The notes beneath the pieces were generated by a model. That model was not told the DNA's origin. It did not search any database and saw only the letters and a list, made by a program, of their open reading frames with translations. DNA of 64,000 nucleotides, from NCBI GenBank assembly GCA_937125455.1, contig CAKZLK010000017.1, forward strand, positions 186,001-250,000, read 5' to 3'. Position numbers and translations under genes: made by a program. Below, piece after piece: positions 17,076 to 26,500 of this stretch. The DNA comes from an uncultured Aequorivita sp. GTDB lineage: Bacteria > Bacteroidota > Bacteroidia > Flavobacteriales > Flavobacteriaceae. Each line of letters starts with the position of its first letter. Positions within the stretch are counted from its first letter, which is position 1.

Positions 17076-18154
17076 AACCATACGTAATATCCATTTTAAT
17101 TTTCCTATTTTTTAAAGCCGAAGCTCAAACCGTTTCGGCTTTAAATATTTCTCAAAAAGCGGACAGCCTTTTTAAGAGAGCAAAAGTCTATGAAGGATTG
17201 GGGAATGTTCCGCAAGCTCTTCATTATTATGAAAAAGCAAATTCTGAAGGAAATGGAAATATTCAAATAGCATTCAATTTTGCAAAATTGTTGGCACAAT
17301 CTTCAATATACCAAAAGGCCGATAGTATTTTTGAAAAATTGACTTTGCAGTTTCCAAACAATCCCGATTTTATCTATCAAAGAGCTCTAATAAAAGAAGC
17401 TCAAAATGATTCTACAGCAGTTGAAATATATAAAAGAACATATCTTTTAGACACTAACCATATTAATTCGGTCTACAAAATTGCGCGTAATTATATTGAA
17501 AACCGAAAATTTAAGGAAGCGGAACCATATATAAATAAAGGATTGTCTGTAGATAGTACCAGTGTCCGGTTTCAAATTTTACTTGCTCTGAAACAGTTTT
17601 ACGCCAAAGATTGCCACGATGCTATTGCTACCTATAACAAACTTATCGGTTTTGGAGAGAGCAACATTCAAATACATGAAAATTTAGCTTCTTGTTATTC
17701 CTATACCAATCAATTTGAAAAAGCGTTAAATCAATATCAAATATTGCTTAAAGATTTTGATGACAAAAACCCCAAATGGCATCTTGCGGTAGCCGAAGTG
17801 TACAGAAGTTTAAAAGATTATAAAAATGCTGAACGACATATGGATATAGCTATCGCACTTCAAGAACTTCCGTTGTCAGAAAGTTATATGGAATTGGCGA
17901 AAATCTATAAAAGACAAGGGAATTATAAAAGTGAAATGGAAGCTTTAAAAAATGCATTAACCAATAATTCAAATAATGAAATGGCGCTTTACAAGCTTGC
18001 TGTTGCGGCAGATAATTATTTTGCAGATAAAAAAGTAGTGTTACATTATTATGAAAATTATTTAAGCAAATATTCTGAAAATGGACATATGCAAGATTTG
18101 ACAAAACAACGTATAAGCGATTTAAAAAGAGAACTTCATTTTTCAAGACATTAA
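17072..18154 (+). CDS. Secreted TPR-repeat protein
   Basis: 360 residues with a signal peptide (MKPYVISILIFLFFKAEAQ). Tetratricopeptide repeats fill about 25-345, for example the AKVYEGLGNVPQALHYYEKA and MELAKIYKRQGNYKSEMEALKNAL stretches. The start overlaps the M56 gene by 4 bp, so it is third in the BlaI operon. Repressor, peptidase and TPR protein probably act together in the envelope. No catalytic domain is visible. Confidence 0.88.
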   Translation: MKPYVISILIFLFFKAEAQTVSALNISQKADSLFKRAKVYEGLGNVPQALHYYEKANSEGNGNIQIAFNFAKLLAQSSIYQKADSIFEKLTLQFPNNPDFIYQRALIKEAQNDSTAVEIYKRTYLLDTNHINSVYKIARNYIENRKFKEAEPYINKGLSVDSTSVRFQILLALKQFYAKDCHDAIATYNKLIGFGESNIQIHENLASCYSYTNQFEKALNQYQILLKDFDDKNPKWHLAVAEVYRSLKDYKNAERHMDIAIALQELPLSESYMELAKIYKRQGNYKSEMEALKNALTNNSNNEMALYKLAVAADNYFADKKVVLHYYENYLSKYSENGHMQDLTKQRISDLKRELHFSRH

Positions 18155-18159
18155 CTTTT

Positions 18160-18194
18160 ATCTGTCTGTAATATTTGTTTTTTAAAGGACAGAT
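18160..18194. repeat. Inverted repeat ATCTGTC/GACAGAT after the TPR gene
   Basis: Perfect 7-bp arms at 18160-18166 and 18188-18194 with a 21-base loop and no T run after it. A weak terminator or operator for the next gene are both possible. Confidence 0.35.
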
Positions 18195-18251
18195 GGAACA
18201 CTCTTGATTGACATTCCACTTAGACTTTCAATTTAATCACGTATGTTTCAG

Positions 18252-18259
18252 TAAATTTG
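18252..18259 (+). promoter_or_regulatory. -7 box TAAATTTG before the 18288 lipoprotein gene
   Basis: Exact TAnnTTTG 28 bp before the ATG. No clear -33 element. Confidence 0.5.
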
Positions 18260-18287
18260 TACTTTTCAAAGTAGAATATATTCTGAA

Positions 18288-18767
18288 ATGATAAAGCGTT
18301 TCCATTTTGTTTCTCTTTTGTTACTGGCAACTTCCTGCCAGTTTTTTGAGACCGAAAAAGTTTCTTCAGAAAAAATTTATAATGAAGAAATGCAAACGAT
18401 AGACTGGAAAGATGTGGACCGTTACCCATCTTTTTCGAATTGCGAAAACACTTTGGAAAAACCTGAGCAGAAAGATTGCTTTATAAACACCATCAGCTCG
18501 CATCTCTACAAATCCATAAGCCACGAAGATATGGTTGCAACACACGAGGTTTACGATACCGTAAAAGTGAATTTTGAAGTTAGCAGCAGTGGTAAGCTCT
18601 CCATTCTCGAAATAAAAATGGATACGGTATTACAAAAAGAATTTCCAAATATGGAAACCTGGCTTCTGCAAAGCATAGATTCACTGAAGCCCGTGGCACC
18701 AGCTTATAAACGCGGTATTCCTGTAAAAACTCAATTCACCTTGCCCGTTATTATTCAAACAAATTGA
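18288..18767 (+). CDS. Small lipoprotein with TonB-C-like domain
   Basis: 159 residues. Lipobox LATSC with the lipidated Cys at residue 17, so membrane-attached. The rest (about 80-155) resembles the C-terminal fold of energy-transducer TonB proteins: VKVNFEVSSSGKLSILEIK, then a PVIIQTN end. It is similar in layout to the C-terminus of the M56 peptidase upstream, which may mean a shared partner. Function unknown. Convergent with the next gene, with no space between stops. Confidence 0.75.
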   Translation: MIKRFHFVSLLLLATSCQFFETEKVSSEKIYNEEMQTIDWKDVDRYPSFSNCENTLEKPEQKDCFINTISSHLYKSISHEDMVATHEVYDTVKVNFEVSSSGKLSILEIKMDTVLQKEFPNMETWLLQSIDSLKPVAPAYKRGIPVKTQFTLPVIIQTN

Positions 18768-19652
18768 TTACAGGCTGAATTTATAACCCAGCGTAAAATC
18801 AATGGGAAATTCATTATTGCTTTCCACACTCAAGCCCACAATGTCATTGTAGTTAAAGGTAACATATCCATTGCCAACCTTGTAGTCTGCACCAATCCCA
18901 AAGGTTACTGGAGCACTAAAATCACTACCCGAAATACTTTCGGTAATATATGTTGGAGGGTCACTTTCTATCCTATAAGTAATCTCTTTCTTCGAAAATG
19001 TAAGTGCGGCGAATTTGCAATTTAAAAATGCATCAAATTTGGGCGTTTTCACAAATTTAAAACGGTAATTGAAAGAAAACTGAGAAGCAGAATATTTATA
19101 ATCACTGCTCTCAAAAGTTTGTTTAAAACGGAATACCAAGGCATGTCTTTTCAATTTTACAGCGTCAATCAGCTCTATATCTATTCCAGCTACTGGTTGC
19201 AGTGCATTGGTTATGTTTTCGGTAAAAATGCTGTTGCTAATACCCGCAAATCCCCCTAGCCGAAACTGCAAATCAATCGTCTTTTTTTCTTCGCCGTAAT
19301 TGGGATCTTTTCTTTTGTTGTACTGTGAAAAAAAATCGTGCAGACTGGGTAATGTCAGTTTCACTTTTTCGGTTGAAATGGCTACATCACTCGTTTGTTG
19401 TTTCAGTGTTTCTTTGTATTCTTCTTGGTAATCGCCGTCTTGTTTTGTGTTTTTAAGCTCTTCAATATCGTTAGCTTTCTTTGAAAAATAACGGTATTCA
19501 CCATTAACGGTAGTCCAAAGCAACGTTAAGGTTCCCTCTACTTCGGTATTCAAATTATAGGTTTGGCCATCAACAGTATATTGTTGCTGCGCCTGCAAAG
19601 TTCCCGCAGCAAGTAACAGAAACAAAACAAAAATTGAAAGGAGCGATTTCAT
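18768..19652 (-). CDS. Secreted protein, probable outer-membrane beta-barrel
   Basis: 294 residues, signal peptide MKSLLSIFVLFLLLAAGTLQAQ. From about residue 125 the alternating pattern with aromatic ends (FRLGGFAGISNS, FSFNYRFKF, YVTFNYNDIVGL, final FTLGYKFSL with terminal Leu) suggests about eight antiparallel strands. Function unknown. A single gene between convergent and co-directional neighbours. Confidence 0.75.
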   Translation of the reverse strand: MKSLLSIFVLFLLLAAGTLQAQQQYTVDGQTYNLNTEVEGTLTLLWTTVNGEYRYFSKKANDIEELKNTKQDGDYQEEYKETLKQQTSDVAISTEKVKLTLPSLHDFFSQYNKRKDPNYGEEKKTIDLQFRLGGFAGISNSIFTENITNALQPVAGIDIELIDAVKLKRHALVFRFKQTFESSDYKYSASQFSFNYRFKFVKTPKFDAFLNCKFAALTFSKKEITYRIESDPPTYITESISGSDFSAPVTFGIGADYKVGNGYVTFNYNDIVGLSVESNNEFPIDFTLGYKFSL

Positions 19653-19701
19653 AAGGGCGTGTTTTTAAGGTATGGCTAAGGTAAAAAATTAAATCAATTT
19701 A

Positions 19702-20829
19702 TTACTGTTTTTGGAAGCCTCGCCCTTTCCAAACGTAATTGCCACGAATACTACCATATAATACAATCAAGAACAGTTGGGCATATACAAAGGGTAACCA
19801 CTGAAACTTCCAAAAGTTAATTTCTTTATTTAAAAAATTTGCTGCTTGACTGACTACAATATAATCCGTAATCAATTTAAAGTAGATAAGTAACACATAT
19901 AAGCCAGCATATTTGAAAGAGAATAAGATTAAAAAGGGAGTTGCTAAAAGTGAAATATTCACTAAAAAAACCAAGACTCCCAAAAGTATTAGTAGCAAGC
20001 TTTTTTGTTTTGAAGTCTTTGACGCCCAACGTATGCGTTGGCTTATAACATCTTTCCAATTTTTTTGTGGCTTTGTGGAAACAATGGCTTCTTTCGATTT
20101 TAGAAATTGAACTTGTTTTGGAAATACTTTTTTCATCTTTTCCAATAGAAAAATATCATCACCACTTGCTATATGGTCATTGCCCGAAAATCCGTTTACT
20201 TGTAAGAAAGCCGCTTTGCTATATGCCAAATTTGCACCATTGCTTAGCATTGGTTTACTTAAGCCAAAACCGCCAATGGTAACAGTCTGTAGGCTAAAAC
20301 CATCCAATTGCTGGAAATTTTCAATATAACTTCCATTGGATTTATAAATTACAGGCGCAGAAACCATCACGGGATTGTTTTTTTGAATAAATGCATCAAG
20401 AGTATTTAACCAGTTTTTTGGGAGCTCACAATCAGCATCGGTCGTTACAATCCATTCAAAATTTGCGTGTTTGATTGCTTCGGAAATAGCGTCTTTTTTA
20501 GGCGAATTTGAAACGCGTTTGTTTTGAATGACCTTTATGGAAAATTTACTATTCGCTATAACTTTGGCAATAATTGCTTCGGAAAAATCCTGGGAAGTAT
20601 CGTTTACAAAAATGATTTCGCACAGTTCTGAAGGGTAATTTAACCCTTCTATTGTCCTCAAAAGATTTGGAAGGTTTTCCGCTTCATTTCTAAAAGGAAT
20701 TACAACAGTAAAAGAAATAGTATTTGGAATTGCTTCAAAAGAAAAAAACCGAACTTTTTTAAAACCGTAAACGACTGCCAGCATACAAAAAAAGTAAGCG
20801 GAAAAGAGTATTAAAACCACCCAAATCAT
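19702..20829 (-). CDS. Membrane glycosyltransferase, family 2
   Basis: 375 residues. N-terminal membrane helix, then GT-A fold: VVIPFRNEAENLPNLL (about 42-57), IIFVNDTSQDFS, and DADCELP (about 116-122, nucleotide-sugar metal site). QRIRWASK (about 264-271) matches the QxxRW acceptor motif of processive family-2 enzymes. Three or four helices end the protein. Its ATG overlaps the stop of the flippase-like gene by 4 bp; together they may build or export a lipid-linked glycan. The sugar is unknown. Confidence 0.9.
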   Translation of the reverse strand: MIWVVLILFSAYFFCMLAVVYGFKKVRFFSFEAIPNTISFTVVIPFRNEAENLPNLLRTIEGLNYPSELCEIIFVNDTSQDFSEAIIAKVIANSKFSIKVIQNKRVSNSPKKDAISEAIKHANFEWIVTTDADCELPKNWLNTLDAFIQKNNPVMVSAPVIYKSNGSYIENFQQLDGFSLQTVTIGGFGLSKPMLSNGANLAYSKAAFLQVNGFSGNDHIASGDDIFLLEKMKKVFPKQVQFLKSKEAIVSTKPQKNWKDVISQRIRWASKTSKQKSLLLILLGVLVFLVNISLLATPFLILFSFKYAGLYVLLIYFKLITDYIVVSQAANFLNKEINFWKFQWLPFVYAQLFLIVLYGSIRGNYVWKGRGFQKQ

Positions 20830-21782
20830 CGGGTAATTGGTTGATAGGTGAGCACGAAAAAGCTACCGAAAAGGGCTGGCAGTACAAAATTTAAAAGCCA
20901 CATGGTAAGCACGGTTGACAAAACCGTCAACTCTGGAATTCCAACAAAGGAAAACAACCAAACCGCTACACCACCTCGGATCACAACATCAAAAATAAAA
21001 AGCGTGGGGAGGACCGAAACCAAAAGATACATTGCAAAAATCAATGGAATAGCCACAGTAAATGAAATTTTTGCTCCAAAAAAAAGCAACATGCCATAAA
21101 ACATACCACTGAAAATTAAATAGCGAAATGTTGAAAATAGCATGGTTTTGAACTTTACTTGTAAAGGAATACTACGAAAAAACCGCATCATTTTCGCCAT
21201 GGAAAAGCCTTTCATCAAAAGTTCTTTTTCTTTAAAGTAATATGTAACTGCTAAAAACAAAATAACTCCGATTCCAAAGTAGCAGAGCGTAGTAACAGAA
21301 TACGGTATATTGAAATTTTGAAATAGATAAAGCAATCCAAAAAGACCAAAAAAACTGGTAACGAACATTTGTGAAATACTTGAAAAAAAGTTGAGTAGCA
21401 GTATTTTTTTTCGCATTTTCTTTTCAAAAAAAAGCGCTTTTGCACCGTATTCTCCAATCCGGTTTGGCGTTGCCAATGAAACCGTAAGTGATGCTAAACT
21501 TTGCTTCAGCGCGGTTTTAAAAGGTGTTTTTTCAAAAGCAGAAACCAAAGTTTGCCACTTCAGAATTTCAAAAAACCAATTTGCCGTAGCTAAAATTAAA
21601 AAAAACAAAAGGGAGGAGCTAGCTGCAATTCCTTTAGAAAAAACGGCTGCTTTAAATTCTCCCAAATCCAAAGAGGAATTATTTTTCAGTTTATAAAAAA
21701 TATATCCAAATGTTATCGTGAGTACCAAAACTTTCGCAGTGGCAAGCAGATATTGTTTAGCTTTGTGGGATACGGTAATCAC
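20826..21782 (-). CDS. Flippase-like membrane protein (LPG synthase TM region / UPF0104)
   Basis: 318 residues, about eight membrane segments, without a catalytic domain. The central block TPNRIGEYGAKALFF (about 104-118) is the conserved signature of the lysylphosphatidylglycerol synthase transmembrane family. Members work with lipid-linked glycan synthesis, often beside glycosyltransferases, as here. Divergent from ruvC with 53 bp between starts, which must carry both promoters. Confidence 0.87.
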   Translation of the reverse strand: MITVSHKAKQYLLATAKVLVLTITFGYIFYKLKNNSSLDLGEFKAAVFSKGIAASSSLLFFLILATANWFFEILKWQTLVSAFEKTPFKTALKQSLASLTVSLATPNRIGEYGAKALFFEKKMRKKILLLNFFSSISQMFVTSFFGLFGLLYLFQNFNIPYSVTTLCYFGIGVILFLAVTYYFKEKELLMKGFSMAKMMRFFRSIPLQVKFKTMLFSTFRYLIFSGMFYGMLLFFGAKISFTVAIPLIFAMYLLVSVLPTLFIFDVVIRGGVAVWLFSFVGIPELTVLSTVLTMWLLNFVLPALFGSFFVLTYQPITR

Positions 21783-21835
21783 AGTGCTAAAATAAACAAT
21801 TAGTTTTTGTGAGCTTTATTTCAATAAATGATGAA

Positions 21836-22420
21836 ATGACAAGCTGCCACCAAAATGTTGACAAAACTTTGAAAACGGAAAAAATCATTTTAGGAATTGA
21901 CCCAGGAACCACGATTATGGGTTTCGGACTTATAAAAGTGGTGGGCAAGCAGATGCAATTTTTGCAATTGAATGAGCTCCAGCTAAAAAAATATGACGAT
22001 CATTATCTAAAATTGAAACTCATTTTTGAACGCACTATAGAACTTATAGACTCCCACAGCCCAGACGAAATTGCTATTGAAGCTCCTTTCTTTGGAAAAA
22101 ACGTACAATCGATGCTCAAGCTCGGTAGGGCACAAGGTGTGGCAATGGCCGCTGGACTTTCACGAGAAATACCTATAACCGAATACTCTCCTAAAAAAAT
22201 TAAAATGGCCATCACAGGCAACGGAAATGCCAGCAAGGAACAAGTTGCCAAAATGCTTCAAAGTCTTTTAAGCTTAAAGGAACTACCCAAAAACCTGGAC
22301 AGTACCGATGGGCTTGCAGCTGCTGTTTGCCATTTTTATAATTCCGGAAAAATTGAAACTGGAAAAAGCTACACTGGTTGGGCAGCTTTTGTAAAGCAAA
22401 ATGAAGATAGGGTTAAATAG
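21836..22420 (+). CDS. ruvC: Holliday junction resolvase RuvC
   Basis: Endonuclease that cuts Holliday junctions with RuvAB. The acidic catalytic residues are visible: Asp in LGIDPGTT, Glu in AIEAPFFG, and the two Asp of NLDSTDGLAAAVCH. The strand-binding block SPKKIKMAITGNGNASKEQV is conserved. I use the ATG at 21836; an upstream GTG (21809) would add nine residues without family support. Confidence 0.96.
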   Translation: MTSCHQNVDKTLKTEKIILGIDPGTTIMGFGLIKVVGKQMQFLQLNELQLKKYDDHYLKLKLIFERTIELIDSHSPDEIAIEAPFFGKNVQSMLKLGRAQGVAMAAGLSREIPITEYSPKKIKMAITGNGNASKEQVAKMLQSLLSLKELPKNLDSTDGLAAAVCHFYNSGKIETGKSYTGWAAFVKQNEDRVK

Positions 22421-22423
22421 ATT

Positions 22424-23482
22424 TCAATTTCTATTTACCCAATCATCTACAATATGTGAGATTTCTTTGTTGTCCTGTAAATGGATTATTTCTAAATCTA
22501 CCATCCGTTTCAAATCACTCCCGATAGGGAAAACAAAACCGTAGTATTGTGGTTCGATTTTTTTCTTGCTCAACAAATAATCTTCCTTTTCGGTATCACT
22601 AAAGATATATTCCAGCGGTATTTCATCATAAATCAAGGCATCCACTTTTTTATCTAAAAGCATTTTATATCCTTCAGAAACGGTTTTTACAGCTATTGGA
22701 GTGCCATCCACATTACGCACTCGATCCATAATTTTTCTATAATCTGGAACGGCCACTTTTTTACCTTCCAATTGCTGCATGTTAGTTATGGTTTTATCCT
22801 CCCGAGTGGTTTTTGCAAAAGTCGTGGCAATTCCAGCTACAAAAGAAGTCGCTAGGATCAATGAAATTATCATCCACGAGCCCATCACAAATCTTCCGGC
22901 TGTGGTTCGTGGCGCAAAATCGCCATAACCCACTGTAGTCATAGTTACAATGGCAAGCCAAATGCCCGACCCGATACCTTGGTGGATTTCTTTGCCATAT
23001 TCGTCTTTAAATTTTCGCCCCTCCACTAGCCAGAACAATAGGCCAACTATGGTCAGTATTAAAAACAGTCCCACAACTGCATAGAGAAAGGTAGCTGAAA
23101 AAATGGGATTTATTTTTTCCCAAAACGTAAGTTCCTTTATGGGTGCCAAGATGGCCATTTCGGTATCGTAGTAAGGCTGTGAGAATGAAATTTCTGCCGC
23201 TCGCTCTGCGTTTATGGTAGTTGGGCCAATTAAAATGTCTATCCTATGGTCTTTAGCCGCAGCAATTCCATCTTCCACAGAGGGAAATTCCTGTAATGTA
23301 TATTTCAAACCGAGGTCAAAAGCTATTTCCTGCCAAATGTCAAAAACAATTCCTTCTTGCTTTTCGTTTTGGATAACAAATGGTTCAGAGCCCGCATAGC
23401 CTACCCGTATTTTTTGGGTATCGGTCTGTCCGAAGGTAAGAAAAGAACAGAACAGAAAAATTAAGGATAAATAGCGATGCAT
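22424..23482 (-). CDS. Prokaryotic glutamate-receptor-type potassium channel (GluR0-like)
   Basis: 352 residues. Signal peptide (ending FGQ), then the first half of a periplasmic substrate-binding domain (about 23-115, KIRVGYAGSEPF). Next come membrane helix 1 (about 128-152), a re-entrant pore with the K+ filter TTVGYGD (182-188), membrane helix 2 (about 199-222), and the second half of the ligand domain (about 232-350). This S1-M1-P-M2-S2 order defines prokaryotic ionotropic glutamate receptors such as Synechocystis GluR0. The ligand is not evident from sequence. Convergent with ruvC, 3 bp apart. Confidence 0.9.
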   Translation of the reverse strand: MHRYLSLIFLFCSFLTFGQTDTQKIRVGYAGSEPFVIQNEKQEGIVFDIWQEIAFDLGLKYTLQEFPSVEDGIAAAKDHRIDILIGPTTINAERAAEISFSQPYYDTEMAILAPIKELTFWEKINPIFSATFLYAVVGLFLILTIVGLLFWLVEGRKFKDEYGKEIHQGIGSGIWLAIVTMTTVGYGDFAPRTTAGRFVMGSWMIISLILATSFVAGIATTFAKTTREDKTITNMQQLEGKKVAVPDYRKIMDRVRNVDGTPIAVKTVSEGYKMLLDKKVDALIYDEIPLEYIFSDTEKEDYLLSKKKIEPQYYGFVFPIGSDLKRMVDLEIIHLQDNKEISHIVDDWVNRN

Positions 23483-23610
23483 GATCTTATGTTTTTGAAT
23501 GATTTACGGTTCGGCTTTTTAAGGGAAGAACTCCAATTCTGGTAAAAATAATAACTAATTTTGAGGAGTCATGAAGTTTTGGACTTTTTAAAGCGGACAT
23601 TCCCTAAATT

Positions 23611-24780
23611 ATGGAGAAGAATTCAAAAAATTTTGGAAATGAAAATAGCGGAATAGGAATATATATCCACATTCCGTTTTGCAAACAAGCTTGCCATTAT
23701 TGCGATTTCCACTTTTCAACTTCTTTGAGGAAAAAAGGCGAATTGGTAGATGCGCTTTGCAAAGAATTGGTGCTTCGGAAAAATGAATTGCTTGGAAAAG
23801 TGGAAACCATTTATTTAGGCGGCGGAACACCCAGCTTACTTTCTTTTGAAGAATTACAACAAATTTTTGAAACCATTTATACAAATTTTAAAATTTCGGA
23901 AAGCCCTGAAATCACGCTCGAAGCCAATCCCGATGATTTATCAAACAATTTAATAATCCAACTATCTAAAAGTCCAATAAACCGTTTAAGTATCGGGATC
24001 CAATCCTTTTTTGAAGAAGATTTAAAACTCATGAACCGTGCCCACAACGCTTCCGAAGCTTTGGAATGTATTGAAGAAGCTAAGAAGCAATTCGATAATA
24101 TCAGCATCGATTTGATTTACGGAATTCCTGGAATGAGCAATGAACGCTGGAAAGAGAATCTTGAAATCGCTTTAAATCTCAACGTGCCGCACCTCTCTTG
24201 TTATGCTTTAACTGTGGAGCCGAAGACTGCATTAAAGAAATTCATCGAAAAAGGAATTGTAGCGCCTGTGGATGAAGAAGTTGCGAAACAACATTACGAA
24301 ATTTTGCTATTAGAAACTGAAAAGGCAGGTTTGGAAAACTATGAATTTTCAAATTTTGGAAAACTAGGGTTCCATTCCAGAAACAATACCGCCTATTGGG
24401 AAGATAAGCCCTATTTGGGTATCGGGCCATCTGCACACAGCTACAATGGAAAATCGCGAAGTTGGAATGTGGCAAACAACACAAAATATATTAAAAGTAT
24501 TACCGAAGGAATACTTCCCTCTGAAACGGAAATCCTTTCAAAAGAAGACAGGTACAACGAATATATAATGACGGGATTGCGCACTAAAAAAGGGATCTCT
24601 TTAGAAAAAGTTGAAAAGGAATTCGGAAAAGAATATTCTGAATATCTTTTAAAACAGGCAGTAATTTCTTTAAAAAAAGAACTTTTAATACTCGAAGATC
24701 AAACCTTAAAGATTTCGAAAAAGGGAAAATTTTTAAGTGATGGCATCGCGGCAGATTTATTCTTAGTAAATTTAGATTGA
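23611..24780 (+). CDS. hemW: Radical SAM heme chaperone HemW
   Basis: 389 residues. The SAM cluster motif is in HIPFCKQACHYCDFHF (CxxxCxxC plus a near Cys-free F), followed by YLGGGTPSLLS. The later NNTAYWEDKPYLGIGPSAHSY block matches the HNxxYW-type motif that marks HemW rather than HemN. HemW binds heme and is thought to deliver it to respiratory proteins; it is not the coproporphyrinogen oxidase it is often called. Stop shared with the next start (ATGA-type overlap). Confidence 0.94.
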   Translation: MEKNSKNFGNENSGIGIYIHIPFCKQACHYCDFHFSTSLRKKGELVDALCKELVLRKNELLGKVETIYLGGGTPSLLSFEELQQIFETIYTNFKISESPEITLEANPDDLSNNLIIQLSKSPINRLSIGIQSFFEEDLKLMNRAHNASEALECIEEAKKQFDNISIDLIYGIPGMSNERWKENLEIALNLNVPHLSCYALTVEPKTALKKFIEKGIVAPVDEEVAKQHYEILLLETEKAGLENYEFSNFGKLGFHSRNNTAYWEDKPYLGIGPSAHSYNGKSRSWNVANNTKYIKSITEGILPSETEILSKEDRYNEYIMTGLRTKKGISLEKVEKEFGKEYSEYLLKQAVISLKKELLILEDQTLKISKKGKFLSDGIAADLFLVNLD

Positions 24781-25526
24781 TGAAGACCATTATAAAAATT
24801 CATAACAAAACGATTGATGTTGATCTTTCCCAACCGCTGGATATTTCAATTCCATTGCGAGCTTCGGAAGATAATCCGTTGGCGTGGTATCAAAACGTAC
24901 CCACAATCCAACCTGTGAAAATGGGAGACTGGACTGGAAAAGTTTCTGAAGGCGCTTCGGTCAATTTCAACAATGTGTTTTTCAATCCGCATGCACACGG
25001 CACGCATACGGAATGTTTTGGTCATATTTCGAAGGAGTTTCATTCCGTAAATGACGCCTTAAAGACCTTTTTCTTTTTAGCGGAAGTGATTTCAGTAAAA
25101 CCTGAAAAAATTGGTGATGAAGAAGTCATTTTCGAAGAAAGCATTACAAAAGCATTAAATGGAAAAATTCCTGAAGCTATTGTGATTAGGACTCTTCCAA
25201 ACAATTCAGATAAAAAATCAAAGCATTGGTCAGATACCAATTGGCCTTTTCTTCACGAAAAAACAGCTTTGTTTTTAAGGGAAATCGGTGTAAAACATCT
25301 GCTGATAGATCTTCCTTCAGTTGATAAGGAAAAAGACGAAGGGAAACTCTTAGCGCACAAAGCATTTTGGAACTATCCCGAAAACCCACGAGAAGATTGC
25401 ACAATTACTGAATTAATTTATGTTGACGATTCAATTGGGGATGGAAATTATTTACTGAATTTGCAAATTGCATCATTCCATAACGATGCTTCGCCGAGTA
25501 AACCTGTTCTCTATAAAATTTTATAA
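24780..25526 (+). CDS. Cyclase family protein (kynurenine formamidase-like)
   Basis: 248-residue metal-dependent hydrolase fold. The metal motif is HAHGTHTECFGH (near residue 60), close to the HxGTHxDxxxH signature with Glu for Asp. The ATG at 24780 overlaps the hemW stop by one base; a TTG three bases earlier is less likely. Members hydrolyse N-formylkynurenine or similar amides; no tryptophan-catabolism gene is near, so the substrate is open. Confidence 0.87.
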   Translation: MKTIIKIHNKTIDVDLSQPLDISIPLRASEDNPLAWYQNVPTIQPVKMGDWTGKVSEGASVNFNNVFFNPHAHGTHTECFGHISKEFHSVNDALKTFFFLAEVISVKPEKIGDEEVIFEESITKALNGKIPEAIVIRTLPNNSDKKSKHWSDTNWPFLHEKTALFLREIGVKHLLIDLPSVDKEKDEGKLLAHKAFWNYPENPREDCTITELIYVDDSIGDGNYLLNLQIASFHNDASPSKPVLYKIL

Positions 25527-25527
25527 A

Positions 25528-25878
25528 ATGAAAACAACGCTAAAAATTGAGGAATTGGCACAATTCATTTTGGGGGTTTTCCTCTTTTCGCAACTTGATT
25601 ATGCTTGGTGGTGGTTTCCTGCATTGCTTCTCACCCCAGATATCGGAATGATTGGATATTTGATAAACACAAAAATAGGCGCCTTTACCTATAATGTTTT
25701 TCATCATAAAGCACTTGCAATTGCTATTGGTTTGTTAGGATATTATCTCAATAATCCATTGTTAATTTTAATAGGTGTAATTTTGTTCTCACACGCTTCC
25801 TTCGACAGATTTTTTGGTTACGGCTTAAAATATTCGGACAGTTTTAAGAATACACATTTGGGAAGTATTGGAAAGTAG
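25528..25878 (+). CDS. DUF4260 family membrane protein
   Basis: 116 residues with three to four hydrophobic segments and family blocks LTPDIGMIGYL and YNVFHHKALAI, then HASFDRFFGYGLKY at the end. Function unknown. ATG one base after the cyclase stop; a longer frame from 25468 would overlap the cyclase gene and its extra 20 residues look unlike the family. Confidence 0.88.
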   Translation: MKTTLKIEELAQFILGVFLFSQLDYAWWWFPALLLTPDIGMIGYLINTKIGAFTYNVFHHKALAIAIGLLGYYLNNPLLILIGVILFSHASFDRFFGYGLKYSDSFKNTHLGSIGK

Positions 25879-25882
25879 TATT

Positions 25883-26500
25883 ATGGATTATCTATTTATT
25901 GGTTTGGCTGTTGGCGCCATTTTGGCGTATTTTATTTTCGCGCGTTTTGGAGGTTCTGGAAAACGGGAAAAAGTTAACACGCAATCTGTTATTTTAATGG
26001 AAAAAATCCGCAGTGTTTGTAAATTCATTACTGTGGAGGGCGATTTTTCTGAAATTTTCCATTACGAGAACGTAAAGGATAAGTGGTTGAATTTGTTATT
26101 GGGAAAAAAGAAAGCCTTGGTTTTAATTGAAGCCAAAGCACACATTGGTTTCGACCTCACAAAAGTAAAAATGACCGCAGACAACAAAAACAAGACCATT
26201 ATTTTAACTAATTTTCCACAGCCCGAGCTGCTTACTATCGAAACCGATTTTAAATATTACGACAAACGTGAAGGCTGGGCAAACCCATTCACCGCGAAAG
26301 ATTTGACCGAAATTACCCAAGAGGCTAAAAAACATATCGTTGATAAAATTCCCGAAAGTGGCCTTTTTAACGAAGCTTCAAAACAGGCCTTGCAAACCAT
26401 CCAGATGATGGAAACACTCGTGGAAACCATAAATTGGAAACTTGATTACACTGCTTTACAAGTTCAAGAAAACCTAAAAGAAATTGATTCAAAAAAATGA
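25883..26500 (+). CDS. DUF4230 domain protein, membrane-anchored
   Basis: 205 residues: one N-terminal helix (MDYLFIGLAVGAILAYFIF) and an extra-membrane DUF4230 domain. The domain begins VCKFITVEGDFSEIFHYEN and contains KKALVLIEAKAHIGFDLTKVK. Function unknown. Overlaps the next start by 4 bp, so it belongs to the hemW-to-27861 operon. Confidence 0.85.
   Translation: MDYLFIGLAVGAILAYFIFARFGGSGKREKVNTQSVILMEKIRSVCKFITVEGDFSEIFHYENVKDKWLNLLLGKKKALVLIEAKAHIGFDLTKVKMTADNKNKTIILTNFPQPELLTIETDFKYYDKREGWANPFTAKDLTEITQEAKKHIVDKIPESGLFNEASKQALQTIQMMETLVETINWKLDYTALQVQENLKEIDSKK

Noticed and set aside
15295-18154. Beta-lactam resistance locus because of BlaI/BlaR-like genes
   Set aside because: There is no beta-lactamase gene and the M56 protein lacks a penicillin-binding sensor domain.
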